Notes: generated by a model from the letters alone, not told the origin. Shown: positions 34,848-43,811, counted from the first letter of the stretch. The stretch: DNA of 64,000 nt from Sulfitobacter sp. THAF37 (GCF_009363555.1 NZ_CP045372.1:2491501-2555500), one strand, 5' to 3'. Numbers and translations are program-made.

Positions 34848-35585
34848 ATGTTCGATCTGACAGGCAAAAACGCGCTGATCACCGGCGCATCGGGCGGTAT
34901 CGGTGCGGATATCGCACGGCACCTTCATGGGCAGGGCGCCACGGTGGGCCTGTCCGGCACCCGGACGGAGCCGCTGGAGGCGTTGAAGGCCGAACTTGGC
35001 GACCGCGCGCATGTGCTGCCCTGCAACCTGAGTGACATGGCGGCGGTCGATGCGCTGCCCAAGCAGGCGGCGGAGGCGATGGGGTCGGTCGATATTCTGG
35101 TCAACAATGCGGGCATCACCCGTGACAACCTGTTCATGCGCATGTCGGACGACGAATGGCAGTCGGTGCTGGATGTGAACCTCACCGCGACCTTCAAATT
35201 GTGCAAGGGCGTGATGCGCGGCATGATGAAGGCGCGCTGGGGCCGGATCGTGAACATCTCTTCTGTCGTGGGCGCGACGGGCAATCCGGGACAGGCGAAT
35301 TACGCGGCGTCCAAGGCGGGCATGGTCGGCATGTCCAAATCGCTGGCCTACGAGGTGGCCAGCCGCGGGATCACCGTGAACGCGGTTGCGCCCGGTTTCA
35401 TCACCACCGCGATGACCGATAAGCTGACCGATGACCAAAAGTCGGGAATCATGGGGCAAATTCCTGCCGGACGAATGGGAACGGCGGCGGAAATCGCCAG
35501 TGCCGTGGTGTATCTGAGCAGCGAGGAAGCAGCTTATGTGACCGGCACGACCTTGCATGTGAATGGCGGAATGGCGATGGTGTAG
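34848..35585 (+). CDS. fabG: 3-oxoacyl-ACP reductase
   Basis: 245 residues, short-chain dehydrogenase. It reduces 3-oxoacyl-ACP with NADPH in fatty acid elongation. The cofactor motif is TGASGGIG (about 13-20), NNAG is at about 86-89 and the catalytic triad is S139 (NISS), Y152 and K156 (NYAASKAG). ATG 34848 follows GGAAGAG. It is followed by acpP after 210 bases containing a likely promoter. Confidence 0.97.
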   Translation: MFDLTGKNALITGASGGIGADIARHLHGQGATVGLSGTRTEPLEALKAELGDRAHVLPCNLSDMAAVDALPKQAAEAMGSVDILVNNAGITRDNLFMRMSDDEWQSVLDVNLTATFKLCKGVMRGMMKARWGRIVNISSVVGATGNPGQANYAASKAGMVGMSKSLAYEVASRGITVNAVAPGFITTAMTDKLTDDQKSGIMGQIPAGRMGTAAEIASAVVYLSSEEAAYVTGTTLHVNGGMAMV

Positions 35586-35748
35586 GACCGCGTCTTATAA
35601 CATTTGCGTGTCATGCATCATGTGCTAAAGGGGGCGCAGAATCGCAGACGAGGGTGCTTGCGCGCCCCATGGGCCTTGTGCGAACAAGGATCAGAGCCGC
35701 TTCGGAAACGGGGCATTCGCCAACCGCTGAGGATCAGCACGAGGCTAG

Positions 35749-35754
35749 TATAAT
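35749..35754 (+). promoter_or_regulatory. -10 element of the acpP promoter
   Basis: A perfect TATAAT in the fabG-acpP gap, with the -35 position (about 35726) not matching consensus well. It lies 42 bases before the acpP start, so acpP probably has its own strong promoter. Confidence 0.55.
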
Positions 35755-35795
35755 AGGGGGGTCATGACGATCCCCGGAAGACATGAGGACTTATT

Positions 35796-36029
35796 ATGAG
35801 CGACGTCGCAGACCGCGTGAAAAAGATCGTTGTGGAACACCTTGGTGTTGAAGAGGACAAAGTGACCGAAAACGCGTCGTTCATCGACGATCTGGGCGCA
35901 GACAGCCTCGACACCGTCGAGCTGGTCATGGCGTTCGAAGAAGAATTCGGGATCGAGATCCCCGACGATGCGGCCGAGAACATCCAGACCTTCGGCGACG
36001 CGGTGAAGTTCATCAAGGAAGCTTCCTAA
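35796..36029 (+). CDS. acpP: Acyl carrier protein
   Basis: 77 residues. It carries acyl chains on phosphopantetheine attached at S37 ([18 protein letters not shown]). Acidic throughout with the four-helix pattern typical of AcpP. It has its own promoter and strong terminator, fitting its usual high expression. Confidence 0.98.
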   Translation: MSDVADRVKKIVVEHLGVEEDKVTENASFIDDLGADSLDTVELVMAFEEEFGIEIPDDAAENIQTFGDAVKFIKEAS

Positions 36030-36069
36030 GTCCATCTGCCTGCGGCCTTGCCGCGGTTTAAGAATACGA

Positions 36070-36107
36070 AACGGCGTCATCCTTTGCGGATTGACGCCGT
36101 TTTTTTT
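36070..36107 (+). terminator. Intrinsic terminator of acpP
   Basis: AACGGCGTCA at 36070-36079 pairs with TGACGCCGTT at 36092-36101, followed by a run of T to 36107. Confidence 0.9.
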
Positions 36108-36194
36108 GCGTGGATGCCGGCGGGGCTTGCGCCGCGAGGTGGGCATTTGCCATTGTGAGGTCAGGCAGTTTCCAAGAGTGAAAGAATTCACCGC

Positions 36195-36728
36195 ATGTCC
36201 CGAACGATTCCGACCATCAACACCAGTCGATTGACCCTGCGCGCCATGCGGCGCGAGGATTTTCCGCGGTTCGCGGAAATCTGGGCAACACCTGCGGTCG
36301 TCACTCATATCTCGGGCAAGCCCTGGCCCAAGGCGCGGTCCTGGGATGCCTTCCTGCGGAACGCGGGGCACTGGCAAATCGCGGGATTCGGTCAGTGGGC
36401 GATTCAGATCCACCGCCAGCCCGAGATGTCCGGGCAGACCGGTTTTTTCTTCGGTTCCAGAGGTTTGGGGGATGATTTTGATCCTTATCCCGAAGCGGGA
36501 TGGGTGTTGGAGCCGGACGCGCAGGGGCGGGGTCTGGGGTTAGAGGCGGCGCAGGCAGCCCACGACTGGTTCGATCGCGTGGTGGCGGGACGGACCGTCT
36601 GCCTGATCACCCCCGACAACGAGGGATCGCTGCGGATCGCCGAAACGCTGGGATACAGCACGTTGCGAGAGGCCGAACTGGACGGGGACGCCGTTGTACT
36701 AATGACGCGCAAGGGTCCGCCGGTCTGA
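36195..36728 (+). CDS. GNAT acetyltransferase (RimJ/RimL type)
   Basis: 177 residues. RimJ/RimL-like GNAT fold: TSRLTLRAMRREDFPRFAEIW near the start, then GYWPEAGW-like YPEAGWVLEPDAQGRGLGLEAAQA with the pyrophosphate-binding loop QGRGLG, and NEGSLRIAETLGY. It acetylates an amine with acetyl-CoA; the target is unknown. It sits alone between acpP and a small membrane gene. Confidence 0.88.
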   Translation: MSRTIPTINTSRLTLRAMRREDFPRFAEIWATPAVVTHISGKPWPKARSWDAFLRNAGHWQIAGFGQWAIQIHRQPEMSGQTGFFFGSRGLGDDFDPYPEAGWVLEPDAQGRGLGLEAAQAAHDWFDRVVAGRTVCLITPDNEGSLRIAETLGYSTLREAELDGDAVVLMTRKGPPV

Positions 36729-36828
36729 CAGCCGCCGGCGAAAATTCGCTCATTAGTTGTGCCTGAGGTGTTGTATTGGACCTCGGACGACGCATACTGC
36801 CACCTGTAACGATCCGATAGGTCCAAGC

Positions 36829-37239
36829 ATGCTCTCATTTGCCGATTTCCTGCGCCACAAGCAGTATGTGATCATTTCCATTGCGGCATCGTACATAACA
36901 CTGGTCATGGTGGCCCAGCTTTCGATGGCGGCTCCTCACATCTGGCTGACGGCCGCCGCTTTCTCGATCTTCGTCAACCTGTCCTACCTGACGGAAACCA
37001 GCGGCCACCGCGACCCGCTGGGGATGGAAACATGTATCGCGCTGATCCTGATCAGCGGGGCGGTCATCGGTCTTGCCACATCGCCGGTGGTGCTGGTCGG
37101 GACGATCTTTGCACAAGGGATCTGGCACCTGCTGCGCCGGTTGCAGAACGGGCTGCCGCTGAAGTCGCTGGATACGCTGGGCTGCTTTGTGGCGGACATG
37201 AGCTATGGGCTTGTCCTGCTGGTGCTTTTTCTGCGCTGA
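36829..37239 (+). CDS. Hypothetical four-helix membrane protein
   Basis: 136 residues with about four hydrophobic segments (12-33, 38-55, 70-95 and 118-135) and basic loops. No family recognised. The ATG at 36829 was chosen because it begins the hydrophobic pattern. The upstream gap is less G+C-rich than the surroundings. It precedes fabF by 106 bases. Confidence 0.6.
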   Translation: MLSFADFLRHKQYVIISIAASYITLVMVAQLSMAAPHIWLTAAAFSIFVNLSYLTETSGHRDPLGMETCIALILISGAVIGLATSPVVLVGTIFAQGIWHLLRRLQNGLPLKSLDTLGCFVADMSYGLVLLVLFLR

Positions 37240-37345
37240 GCGCCGCCTCCCGACGCCAGCCTGATCGCGCCGAGCGATGTCTCGGCTCTTGAATACGGAT
37301 AGCGGGCCAAGGTATAGGCCTCCGAAAGAGATGAGGGGGCACAAG

Positions 37346-38602
37346 ATGCGCAGAGTGGTTGTGACGGGACTGGGTTTGGTGACGCCATTGGCCGACGGGG
37401 TCGAGGCGAGCTGGTCGCGGATCCTGGAGGGGAAATCCGGGGCCGGGCCGATCACCGTGTTCGACGCCAGCAAGCTGGTCACGCAGTACGCCTGCGAGGT
37501 GCCGCTGGGCGACGGGTCGGACGGGACCTTTAATGCCGATGCCTACATGGAGCCCAAGGAGCAGCGCAAGGTCGACACGTTCATCCTGTATGGCATGGCC
37601 GCCGCGCAGCAGGCTGTCGAGGATGCGGGCTGGATGCCCGAGGACCGCGAGAGCCTGGAGCGGACCGGGGTGCTGATCGGGTCCGGGATCGGGGGGCTGA
37701 ACTCCATCGCCAATACTGCCGTGATGATGCAGGAAAAGGGACCGCGCCGGGTCAGCCCGTTCTTTGTGCCGGGGGCGCTGATCAACTTGATCTCGGGGCA
37801 GGTCTCCATCCGTTACGGTTTCCGGGGCCCGAACCATTCGGTGGTCACCGCCTGTTCCACCGGCGCGCATGCCATCGGTGACGCCTCGCGGCTGATCCAG
37901 CACGGCGACGCGGATGTGATGATCGCGGGCGGCGCCGAGGCGGCGATCTGCGAGATCGGTATCGCGGGTTTCAACGCCTGCAAGGCGCTGAGCACCAAGC
38001 GGGGCGACGACCCCACCAAGGCCAGCCGCCCGTATGACGCGGACCGCGACGGGTTCGTCATGGGCGAAGGTGCCGGGATCGTGGTGCTGGAGGAATACGA
38101 GCACGCCAAAGCGCGCAGCGCCAAGATCTATGCCGAGGTGCTGGGCTATGGCCTGTCGGGCGACGCCTATCACATCACCGCGCCTGCAGAAGACGGCGAC
38201 GGCGCGGAACGGTCCATGCGCAACGCGCTGCGCGGTGCGGGACTGGAACCGTCGGACATCGACTACATCAACGCGCACGGCACGTCGACGATGGCCGACA
38301 CCATCGAACTGGGCGCGGTGGAGCGGATGCTGGGCGAAGCCGCGGGCAAGGTGACGATGTCGTCGACCAAATCCGCCACCGGCCACCTGCTGGGTGCTGC
38401 GGGTGCGATCGAGGCGATCTTCTCGATCCTCGCGATTCGGGACCAGGTGGCGCCGCCGACCATCAATTTGGACAACCCGGCGGTGGAAACGGCCATCGAC
38501 CTGGCCCCCAACAAGAAGGTTGAGCGCGAGATCAAGGTGGCGCTGAGCAATTCTTTCGGATTCGGCGGGACGAATGCGTCGGTCCTGTTCGGGAAGGTCT
38601 GA
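37346..38602 (+). CDS. fabF: 3-oxoacyl-ACP synthase II
   Basis: 418 residues. It elongates acyl-ACP by Claisen condensation with malonyl-ACP. The catalytic triad is C170 (VTACSTGAHA), a His in NAHGTSTM (about 310) and a His in SATGHLLGAAGA (about 347), with the GFGGTN loop at the end. Start ATG 37346 gives the typical MRRVVVTGLGLVTPLA; an ATG at 37331 is also in frame. mltG follows 3 bases after the stop. Confidence 0.97.
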   Translation: MRRVVVTGLGLVTPLADGVEASWSRILEGKSGAGPITVFDASKLVTQYACEVPLGDGSDGTFNADAYMEPKEQRKVDTFILYGMAAAQQAVEDAGWMPEDRESLERTGVLIGSGIGGLNSIANTAVMMQEKGPRRVSPFFVPGALINLISGQVSIRYGFRGPNHSVVTACSTGAHAIGDASRLIQHGDADVMIAGGAEAAICEIGIAGFNACKALSTKRGDDPTKASRPYDADRDGFVMGEGAGIVVLEEYEHAKARSAKIYAEVLGYGLSGDAYHITAPAEDGDGAERSMRNALRGAGLEPSDIDYINAHGTSTMADTIELGAVERMLGEAAGKVTMSSTKSATGHLLGAAGAIEAIFSILAIRDQVAPPTINLDNPAVETAIDLAPNKKVEREIKVALSNSFGFGGTNASVLFGKV

Positions 38603-38605
38603 GGG

Positions 38606-39790
38606 ATGTGGCGACATATCGCGTCCAACGCGGTGACGTTCCTGATCATGGGGTTGTTCCTGCTGGGCGGGGTCATCATCTGGGGCAAGTCCGAGTATCA
38701 GGCTGAGGGGCCGCTGAGCGACGCGATCTGCCTGCAGGTCGAGCGTGGCTCGAACATGCGGCGGGTCAGCCAGAAGCTGGCCGATCAGGGTGCGATTTCT
38801 TCCGCGGCGATCTTTCGGATCGGGGCGGATTACGAGGAAAAGACCGCGCAGTTGAAAGCGGGCAGCTTTCTCGTGCAGCCGGGCACCTCCATGGCGCAGA
38901 TCGTGGATGTCGTGACCAGGGGCGGGGCCAGCACCTGCGGGACCGAGGTGGTCTATCGGGTCGGTGTGAACCGGGTGTCCGTGCAGGTGCGCGAGCTGGA
39001 TCCGGCCACCAACCGTTTCGTGGAACGGGCCGAGTTCACCCCCGGCGAAGACGACGTGCCCGAGATTTTCGAGACCATGAAGGAAAAGGCCGACACCCGG
39101 TTCCGCGTGGCGCTGGCCGAAGGCGTGACGAGCTGGCAGGTCACTGAGGCGCTGAAGGGCATCGACCTTCTGGAAGGCAGCATTTCCGAAGTCCCGCCGG
39201 AGGGTGCGCTGGCGCCTGACAGCTACGAGGTCCGTCCCGGCGACGACCGGGCGGCGATCATCGCGCAGATGGCGGCGGCACAGGAGGTGCTGGTCGCCGA
39301 AGCCTGGGAGGCCCGCGATCCGGATCTGCCCATCGGCAACCCCGAAGAACTGGTGATCCTGGCCTCGATCATCGAGAAGGAGACCGGGGTGCCGGAGGAG
39401 CGGGGTCAGGTGGCGTCGGTCTTTGTCAACCGGTTGAACCAGAACATGCGGCTGCAGACCGATCCCACGGTGATCTATGGCATCACGGAGGGGCAGGGCG
39501 TGCTGGGCCGGGGCCTGCGCCGGTCGGAGCTGCGGGCGGAGACGCCCTGGAACACCTATGTCATAGACGGCCTGCCGCCCACGCCGATTGCCAATCCGGG
39601 CCGTGCGAGTCTGATGGCGGCGGCGCAGCCGGACGACAGCGATTTCGTCTTCTTCGTTGCGGACGGTACCGGCGGTCATGCCTTTGCCACAACGCTGGAA
39701 GAGCACAACCGCAACGTCGCGCGCTGGCGCCAGATCGAGGCGGAGCGCGGCGCGGCGGCGGCGGGCAACGCGTCGACCGGGGGGAACTGA
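38606..39790 (+). CDS. mltG: Endolytic murein transglycosylase
   Basis: 394 residues, YceG/MltG family. It cleaves nascent peptidoglycan strands and thereby sets glycan length. A single N-terminal helix (about 8-27) anchors it. A LysM-like region (SNMRRVSQKLADQGAISS) is followed by the catalytic domain with E257 in LASIIEKETGVPEER and then RLQTDPTVIYGI and DGLPPTPIANPG. The C-terminus is Ala/Gly rich. It is coupled to fabF; the GTA promoter follows directly. Confidence 0.95.
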   Translation: MWRHIASNAVTFLIMGLFLLGGVIIWGKSEYQAEGPLSDAICLQVERGSNMRRVSQKLADQGAISSAAIFRIGADYEEKTAQLKAGSFLVQPGTSMAQIVDVVTRGGASTCGTEVVYRVGVNRVSVQVRELDPATNRFVERAEFTPGEDDVPEIFETMKEKADTRFRVALAEGVTSWQVTEALKGIDLLEGSISEVPPEGALAPDSYEVRPGDDRAAIIAQMAAAQEVLVAEAWEARDPDLPIGNPEELVILASIIEKETGVPEERGQVASVFVNRLNQNMRLQTDPTVIYGITEGQGVLGRGLRRSELRAETPWNTYVIDGLPPTPIANPGRASLMAAAQPDDSDFVFFVADGTGGHAFATTLEEHNRNVARWRQIEAERGAAAAGNASTGGN

Positions 39791-39819
39791 GGCGCTGCGC
39801 GCGGTGGTGTAAGGTGTTG

Positions 39820-39863
39820 TTAATGCTAAATAACTTGACTTTGCGCGCGGTCTGAAGTACATA
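39820..39863 (+). promoter_or_regulatory. GTA cluster promoter with an adjacent CtrA-like box
   Basis: TTGACT at 39835-39840 and TACATA at 39858-39863 are 17 bases apart, a good housekeeping-type promoter. Just upstream, TTAA-N7-TAAC at 39820-39834 resembles the CtrA box (TTAA-N7-TTAA), which fits the known dependence of GTA genes on CtrA. The predicted start of transcription is 39870-39871. Confidence 0.6.
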
Positions 39864-39887
39864 TTTAGCCATGCTGGGACAGGTGTC

Positions 39888-39922
39888 AGGCGGCCTCGGG
39901 GCGACCCGAGTGCCGCCTTTTT
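39888..39922 (+). terminator. Strong terminator hairpin in the GTA leader
   Basis: AGGCGGCCTCGGG (39888-39900) pairs with CCCGAG (39905-39910) and GCCGCCT (39912-39918) around a GCGA tetraloop with one bulged T, followed by five T (39918-39922). It lies between the GTA promoter and g1, so it can attenuate the whole cluster; alternatively it is the mltG terminator. Confidence 0.8.
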
Positions 39923-39966
39923 CATGCCTGTTTGGTCAGGGCCCCCAACAGAAGGTTCGAGTCCGC

Positions 39967-40308
39967 ATGGAAGTCAAAAACCTGCAGGAAGAAGTAGCAT
40001 ACAACACCGAGGTCCTTGAGGCCCTGCAATCGGCGATCCGGGATTTGCGGCGCCGGATCGAGGAGATCACGCGTCAGGCGCGGTCTCTTGAAGATATCGA
40101 CCCCAAGGCGGTGAGCCAGGGCCTGAAGGACATTCAGGCGCTGATCCCGCAATGTGCAAAGGCGGAGAACACTCTCAATGAAAGCAGAAACAAGCAAGCC
40201 GGTATCGCCCGAGGGCACCACGCCCTCGATCTGGACAGAGCCCGGGCTGAAATCGGGTGCAAGCTGGATCGCCTGCGCCGATGCGGGCCTCCAACAACGG
40301 TTTCTTGA
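39967..40308 (+). CDS. g1: GTA g1, small terminase subunit
   Basis: 113 residues from ATG 39967 (MEVKNLQEEVAYNTEVLEAL). It matches gp1 of the Rhodobacter GTA, shown to be the small terminase. The protein is helical and coiled-coil prone up to about residue 75. The same frame is open to ATG 39871, which would add 32 residues across the leader hairpin. The last 131 bases overlap the start of g2 in another frame; this tail (RGHHALDLDRARAEIG) reads as a shadow of g2 but no earlier stop exists. Confidence 0.8.
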   Translation: MEVKNLQEEVAYNTEVLEALQSAIRDLRRRIEEITRQARSLEDIDPKAVSQGLKDIQALIPQCAKAENTLNESRNKQAGIARGHHALDLDRARAEIGCKLDRLRRCGPPTTVS

Positions 40309-41590
40309 CTCCCTGGCGCCGGAGGAAGTGCTGGCGCTGCCCTTTCTCTTCGAGTTCTGGGCGATGGACCATCAATTGCCGCCGGAGGGCGCGTGGCGGA
40401 CCTGGGTGGTGCTGGGGGGCCGGGGTGCGGGCAAGACGCGGGCGGGGGCGGAATGGGTCCGCGCCCAGGTGGAGGGGGCGCGGCCGATGGATGCGGGCCG
40501 CTGCCGCCGGGTGGCGCTGGTGGGCGAGACCATCGAGCAGGTGCGGGAGGTGATGATCTTTGGCGACAGTGGCATCCTGGCCTGTTCGCCCGACGACCGG
40601 CGACCGGAATGGGAAGCGGGGCGCAAGCGGCTGGTCTGGCCGAACGGGGCGGTGGCGACGGTGCATACCGCGCATGACCCCGAAGGCTTGCGTGGCCCCC
40701 AGTTCGATGCGGCCTGGGTGGATGAGCTGGCCAAATGGAAGAAGGCGCAGGACACTTGGGACCAGTTGCAATTCGCGTTGCGGCTGGGGGACAATCCGCA
40801 GGTCTGCGTCACGACCACACCGCGAAATGTGCCGGTGCTGAAGCGTTTGTTGGCGTCGCCCTCCACGGTGACGACCCATGCGCCCACGCAGGCGAATGCG
40901 GCGCATCTGGCGCAGTCCTTTCTGGAAGAGGTGATGGCGCGTTACGCGGGAACGCGGCTGGGGCGGCAGGAACTGGACGGGGTGTTGCTGGCGGATGCCG
41001 AAGGGGCGTTGTGGACGTCGGAACTGCTGGAGGTGGCGCGGGTCGAGGGGGTGCCTGAGCTGGACCGGATCGTCGTGGGGCTGGACCCGGCGGCGTCATC
41101 GGGGGCGGGATCGGACGCCTGCGGGATCGTGGTGGCGGGGGCGCAGACCCGCGGTCCGGTGCAGGACTGGCGTGCCTATGTGCTGGCCGATGCGACGGTG
41201 CAGGGGGCCACGCCCACGGGCTGGGCGCGGGCCGCGATTTCGGCCATGGAGCGGTTTGGCGCGGACCGGCTGGTGGCGGAGGTCAACCAGGGCGGTCAGA
41301 TGGTGGGCGAGGTACTGCGCGGGGTCGATCCGCTGGTGCCGTTGAAGACGGTACACGCCCGTCGGGGCAAGGTGGCGCGGGCAGAGCCGGTCGCCGCGCT
41401 TTACGAGCAGGGGCGGGTGCATCACGTGCGGGGGCTGGACCCGTTGGAGGACGAGATGTGCCGGATGACCGCACGCGGCTACGAGGGCGACGGGTCGCCA
41501 GACCGGGTGGATGCGCTGGTCTGGGCGCTGCACGACCTGATGATCGCTCCGGCGGCGAAGTGGCGGGCGCCGGGCGTGCGGAGCCTGTAG
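40178..41590 (+). CDS. g2: GTA g2, large terminase subunit
   Basis: 470 residues. It is the packaging ATPase and headful nuclease that fills GTA heads with host DNA. The Walker A motif is at residues 80-87 (GGRGAGKT), Walker B is FDAAWVDELAKW and the RNase H-like nuclease has VGLDPAASSG and DRLVAEVNQGGQM. ATG 40178 follows AAAGGCGGAG, a good ribosome site inside g1. Start further downstream cannot be excluded for the first about 35 residues. Confidence 0.93.
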   Translation: MKAETSKPVSPEGTTPSIWTEPGLKSGASWIACADAGLQQRFLDSLAPEEVLALPFLFEFWAMDHQLPPEGAWRTWVVLGGRGAGKTRAGAEWVRAQVEGARPMDAGRCRRVALVGETIEQVREVMIFGDSGILACSPDDRRPEWEAGRKRLVWPNGAVATVHTAHDPEGLRGPQFDAAWVDELAKWKKAQDTWDQLQFALRLGDNPQVCVTTTPRNVPVLKRLLASPSTVTTHAPTQANAAHLAQSFLEEVMARYAGTRLGRQELDGVLLADAEGALWTSELLEVARVEGVPELDRIVVGLDPAASSGAGSDACGIVVAGAQTRGPVQDWRAYVLADATVQGATPTGWARAAISAMERFGADRLVAEVNQGGQMVGEVLRGVDPLVPLKTVHARRGKVARAEPVAALYEQGRVHHVRGLDPLEDEMCRMTARGYEGDGSPDRVDALVWALHDLMIAPAAKWRAPGVRSL

Positions 41591-41751
41591 GCGCCGGGCG
41601 GGACGCCCCACCGCGGCTCTCGCAGGAAAATGGCGTGTTGCGCCCCCCATCGGGCGGTGGGGTTTCGGGACCTTAACGCATTTGAGTCAAAGTGTTCCTG
41701 TGTCGGTTGTTGAGGCGGACACTGGCGGCAGGCGAGATGAGGAGCGACGGA

Positions 41752-42930
41752 ATGGCATTTGATTTTCTGCGGCGCGGATCGGCGGCGCCCCAGGCGGAGC
41801 GGAAGGCTTCGGCGACGGGGCCGGTGGTGGCCTATCAGACCTCGGGCCGCGTGGCCTGGAGCCCGCGCGACACGGCGAGCCTGACCCGCACCGGGTTCTG
41901 CGGGAACCCGGTCGGCTTCCGGTCGGTCAAGCTGATCGCGGAAGCTGCGGCGGCGCTGCCGCTGGTGGTGCAGGACAGCGCGCGGCGTTACGACACACAT
42001 CCGCTGGCGGACCTGCTGGCCCGGCCCAACGGGGCGCAGGGCCGGGCGGAGCTGCTGGAGGCGCTTTATGCGCAGCTGCTGTTGAGCGGAAACGGTTATG
42101 TGGAGGCTGTCGGCGGGGCCGCGGGCCTGCCGGTGGAGTTGCATGTGTTGCGCTCTGACCGGATGTCGGTGGTGCCGGGCGGGGATGGCTGGCCGGTGGC
42201 CTATGAATATGCGGTTGGCGGTGCAAAGCATCGTTTCGCGGTGGCGGAAGGCGCACGCCCCATCTGTCACATCCGCAATTTCCACCCGCAGGACGACCAC
42301 TATGGGTTTTCGCCGATGCAGGCGGCGGCGATGGCGATGGATGTGCATACTGCGGCCTCGCGCTGGTCGAAGGCGCTGCTGGACAATGCCGCGCGGCCGT
42401 CGGGGGCGATCGTGTACAAGGGGGCGGAAGGCCAGGGCAAGCTGAGCGAGGATCAGTACGAGCGGCTGGTGAGCGAGATGGAGAGCCACCATCAGGGCGC
42501 GCGCAACGCGGGCCGGCCGATGCTGCTGGAGGGCGGGCTGGACTGGAAGCCGATGGGGTTCTCGCCGAGCGACATGGAATTCCAGAAGACCAAGGAGGCC
42601 GCGGCGCGCGAGATTGCGCTGGCGTATGGCGTGCCGCCGATGCTGCTGGGCATCCAGGGCGATGCCACCTATGCCAATTATCAAGAGGCGCACCGGGCGT
42701 TCTATCGCCTGACGGTGCTGCCATTGGCCACGCGCGTTGCGGCGGCTTTGGCGAACTGGCTGGCCGGTTTCAGCGGCGAGGCGCTGGAGCTGAAGCCCGA
42801 TCTGGATCAGGTTCCCGCGCTGGCGGCGGAGCGCGATGCGCAATGGGCGCGGGTGGCGCAGGCGGATTTTCTGACCCAGGCCGAAAAGCGCAGTCTGCTG
42901 GGTCTGCCTGCGGTGGCTGACGATGCGTGA
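41752..42930 (+). CDS. g3: GTA g3, portal protein
   Basis: 392 residues, HK97-type portal family. It forms the dodecameric ring through which DNA enters and leaves the head. Recognised by FLRRGSAAPQ at the start, FCGNPVGFRSVKLIAEAAAALPLVV, then LARPNGAQGRAELLEALYAQLLLSGNGYVE and the late YGVPPMLLGIQGDATYANYQEA. ATG 41752 follows GAGGAGCG. The 161-base gap after g2 holds no gene. Confidence 0.95.
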   Translation: MAFDFLRRGSAAPQAERKASATGPVVAYQTSGRVAWSPRDTASLTRTGFCGNPVGFRSVKLIAEAAAALPLVVQDSARRYDTHPLADLLARPNGAQGRAELLEALYAQLLLSGNGYVEAVGGAAGLPVELHVLRSDRMSVVPGGDGWPVAYEYAVGGAKHRFAVAEGARPICHIRNFHPQDDHYGFSPMQAAAMAMDVHTAASRWSKALLDNAARPSGAIVYKGAEGQGKLSEDQYERLVSEMESHHQGARNAGRPMLLEGGLDWKPMGFSPSDMEFQKTKEAAAREIALAYGVPPMLLGIQGDATYANYQEAHRAFYRLTVLPLATRVAAALANWLAGFSGEALELKPDLDQVPALAAERDAQWARVAQADFLTQAEKRSLLGLPAVADDA

Positions 42931-43144
42931 ACCCGGTTTCGAGCGGTTCGACTGTGCGCCGGGGTTGCGGTTGCAGGCCCACGAGGAAGTCAGCCGGGTT
43001 CATCGCGAAAACCTGCTGCGCAGGCTCGATCAGCTGGAAGCCATGATGGCGCGGATGGAAAGAAGGTTGTGGCTGACCGTGTACGGGGTGGCTGCGGTGA
43101 TTTTGGCGCAGGCGGTTCAGTCGTTCCTGGCGGTGACGCCCTAA
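42923..43144 (+). CDS. GTA head-associated small membrane protein
   Basis: 73 residues between portal and protease, overlapping the portal stop by 8 bases. An amphipathic, coiled-coil stretch (EEVSRVHRENLLRRLDQLEAMMARMERR) is followed by one hydrophobic helix (about 49-68). It corresponds in position and design to the small protein annotated as a GTA head formation protein in Rhodobacteraceae; its precise role is not settled. Confidence 0.75.
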   Translation: MREPGFERFDCAPGLRLQAHEEVSRVHRENLLRRLDQLEAMMARMERRLWLTVYGVAAVILAQAVQSFLAVTP

Positions 43145-43169
43145 GCAACTGAAAATTACAGGAGTTGTC

Positions 43170-43793
43170 ATGGATCATGATCAAGGCGACCTCGGGGTGG
43201 TTCCGGGGAACGGGAAAGATATGTCCGGCGGCCTGCCGGGGCTGGAGCGCAAGTTCGCGCGGTTCGGCGCGGCGGTCGAGGTCGAGGGCGGAACCGAGAT
43301 CAGCGGATATGCCAGCCTGTTCGGGGATGCCGACCAGGGCGGCGATGTGGTGCAGGCGGGTGCCTATGCCGCCAGCCTGAAGGCGGTGAAAGCCGCGGGG
43401 CGCAGCATCAAGATGCTGTGGCAGCACGACCCGGCCCAACCGATCGGCGTCTGGGAGGAGGTGCGCGAGGACGGTCGCGGCCTGTGGGTCAAGGGGCGCA
43501 TCCTGTCGAGCGTGTCGAAGGGCCGTGAGGCGGCGGCGCTGATCGCGGCGGGGGCGATTGACGGGCTGTCGATCGGCTATCGCACGGTGCGGGCGAGCAA
43601 GAACAACAGGGGCCAGCGGCTCTTGTCGGAACTGGAGCTGTGGGAGGTGTCCTTGGTGACATTTCCGATGCTTCCCAGTGCGCGGGTCGGCGCGAAGGGG
43701 GATTTGCAGCCCCTGGGCGACGCCCTGCGGGAGATGGCGGCGGCCTTTGACGGGGCGCGTGCCGAACTGGCGCGCGGGGCACCCCGCGGCTGA
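43170..43793 (+). CDS. g4: GTA g4, HK97-type prohead protease
   Basis: 207 residues, U35 family serine protease that trims the capsid protein and itself during head maturation. Family segments are ISGYASLFGDADQGGDVV, the catalytic His in KMLWQHDPAQPIG, the nucleophile Ser in AIDGLSIGYR and the LELWEVSLVTFPMLPSA end. ATG 43170 follows AGGAG. An N-terminal variable stretch of about 35 residues precedes the fold. Confidence 0.94.
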   Translation: MDHDQGDLGVVPGNGKDMSGGLPGLERKFARFGAAVEVEGGTEISGYASLFGDADQGGDVVQAGAYAASLKAVKAAGRSIKMLWQHDPAQPIGVWEEVREDGRGLWVKGRILSSVSKGREAAALIAAGAIDGLSIGYRTVRASKNNRGQRLLSELELWEVSLVTFPMLPSARVGAKGDLQPLGDALREMAAAFDGARAELARGAPRG

Positions 43794-43811
43794 ACCAAGC
43801 GAGGACAAGCG

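Noticed and set aside
37064..39925. A 953-codon open frame on the minus strand opposite fabF and mltG
   Set aside because: Shadow of two clearly recognised genes; low-complexity basic translation and no ribosome site.
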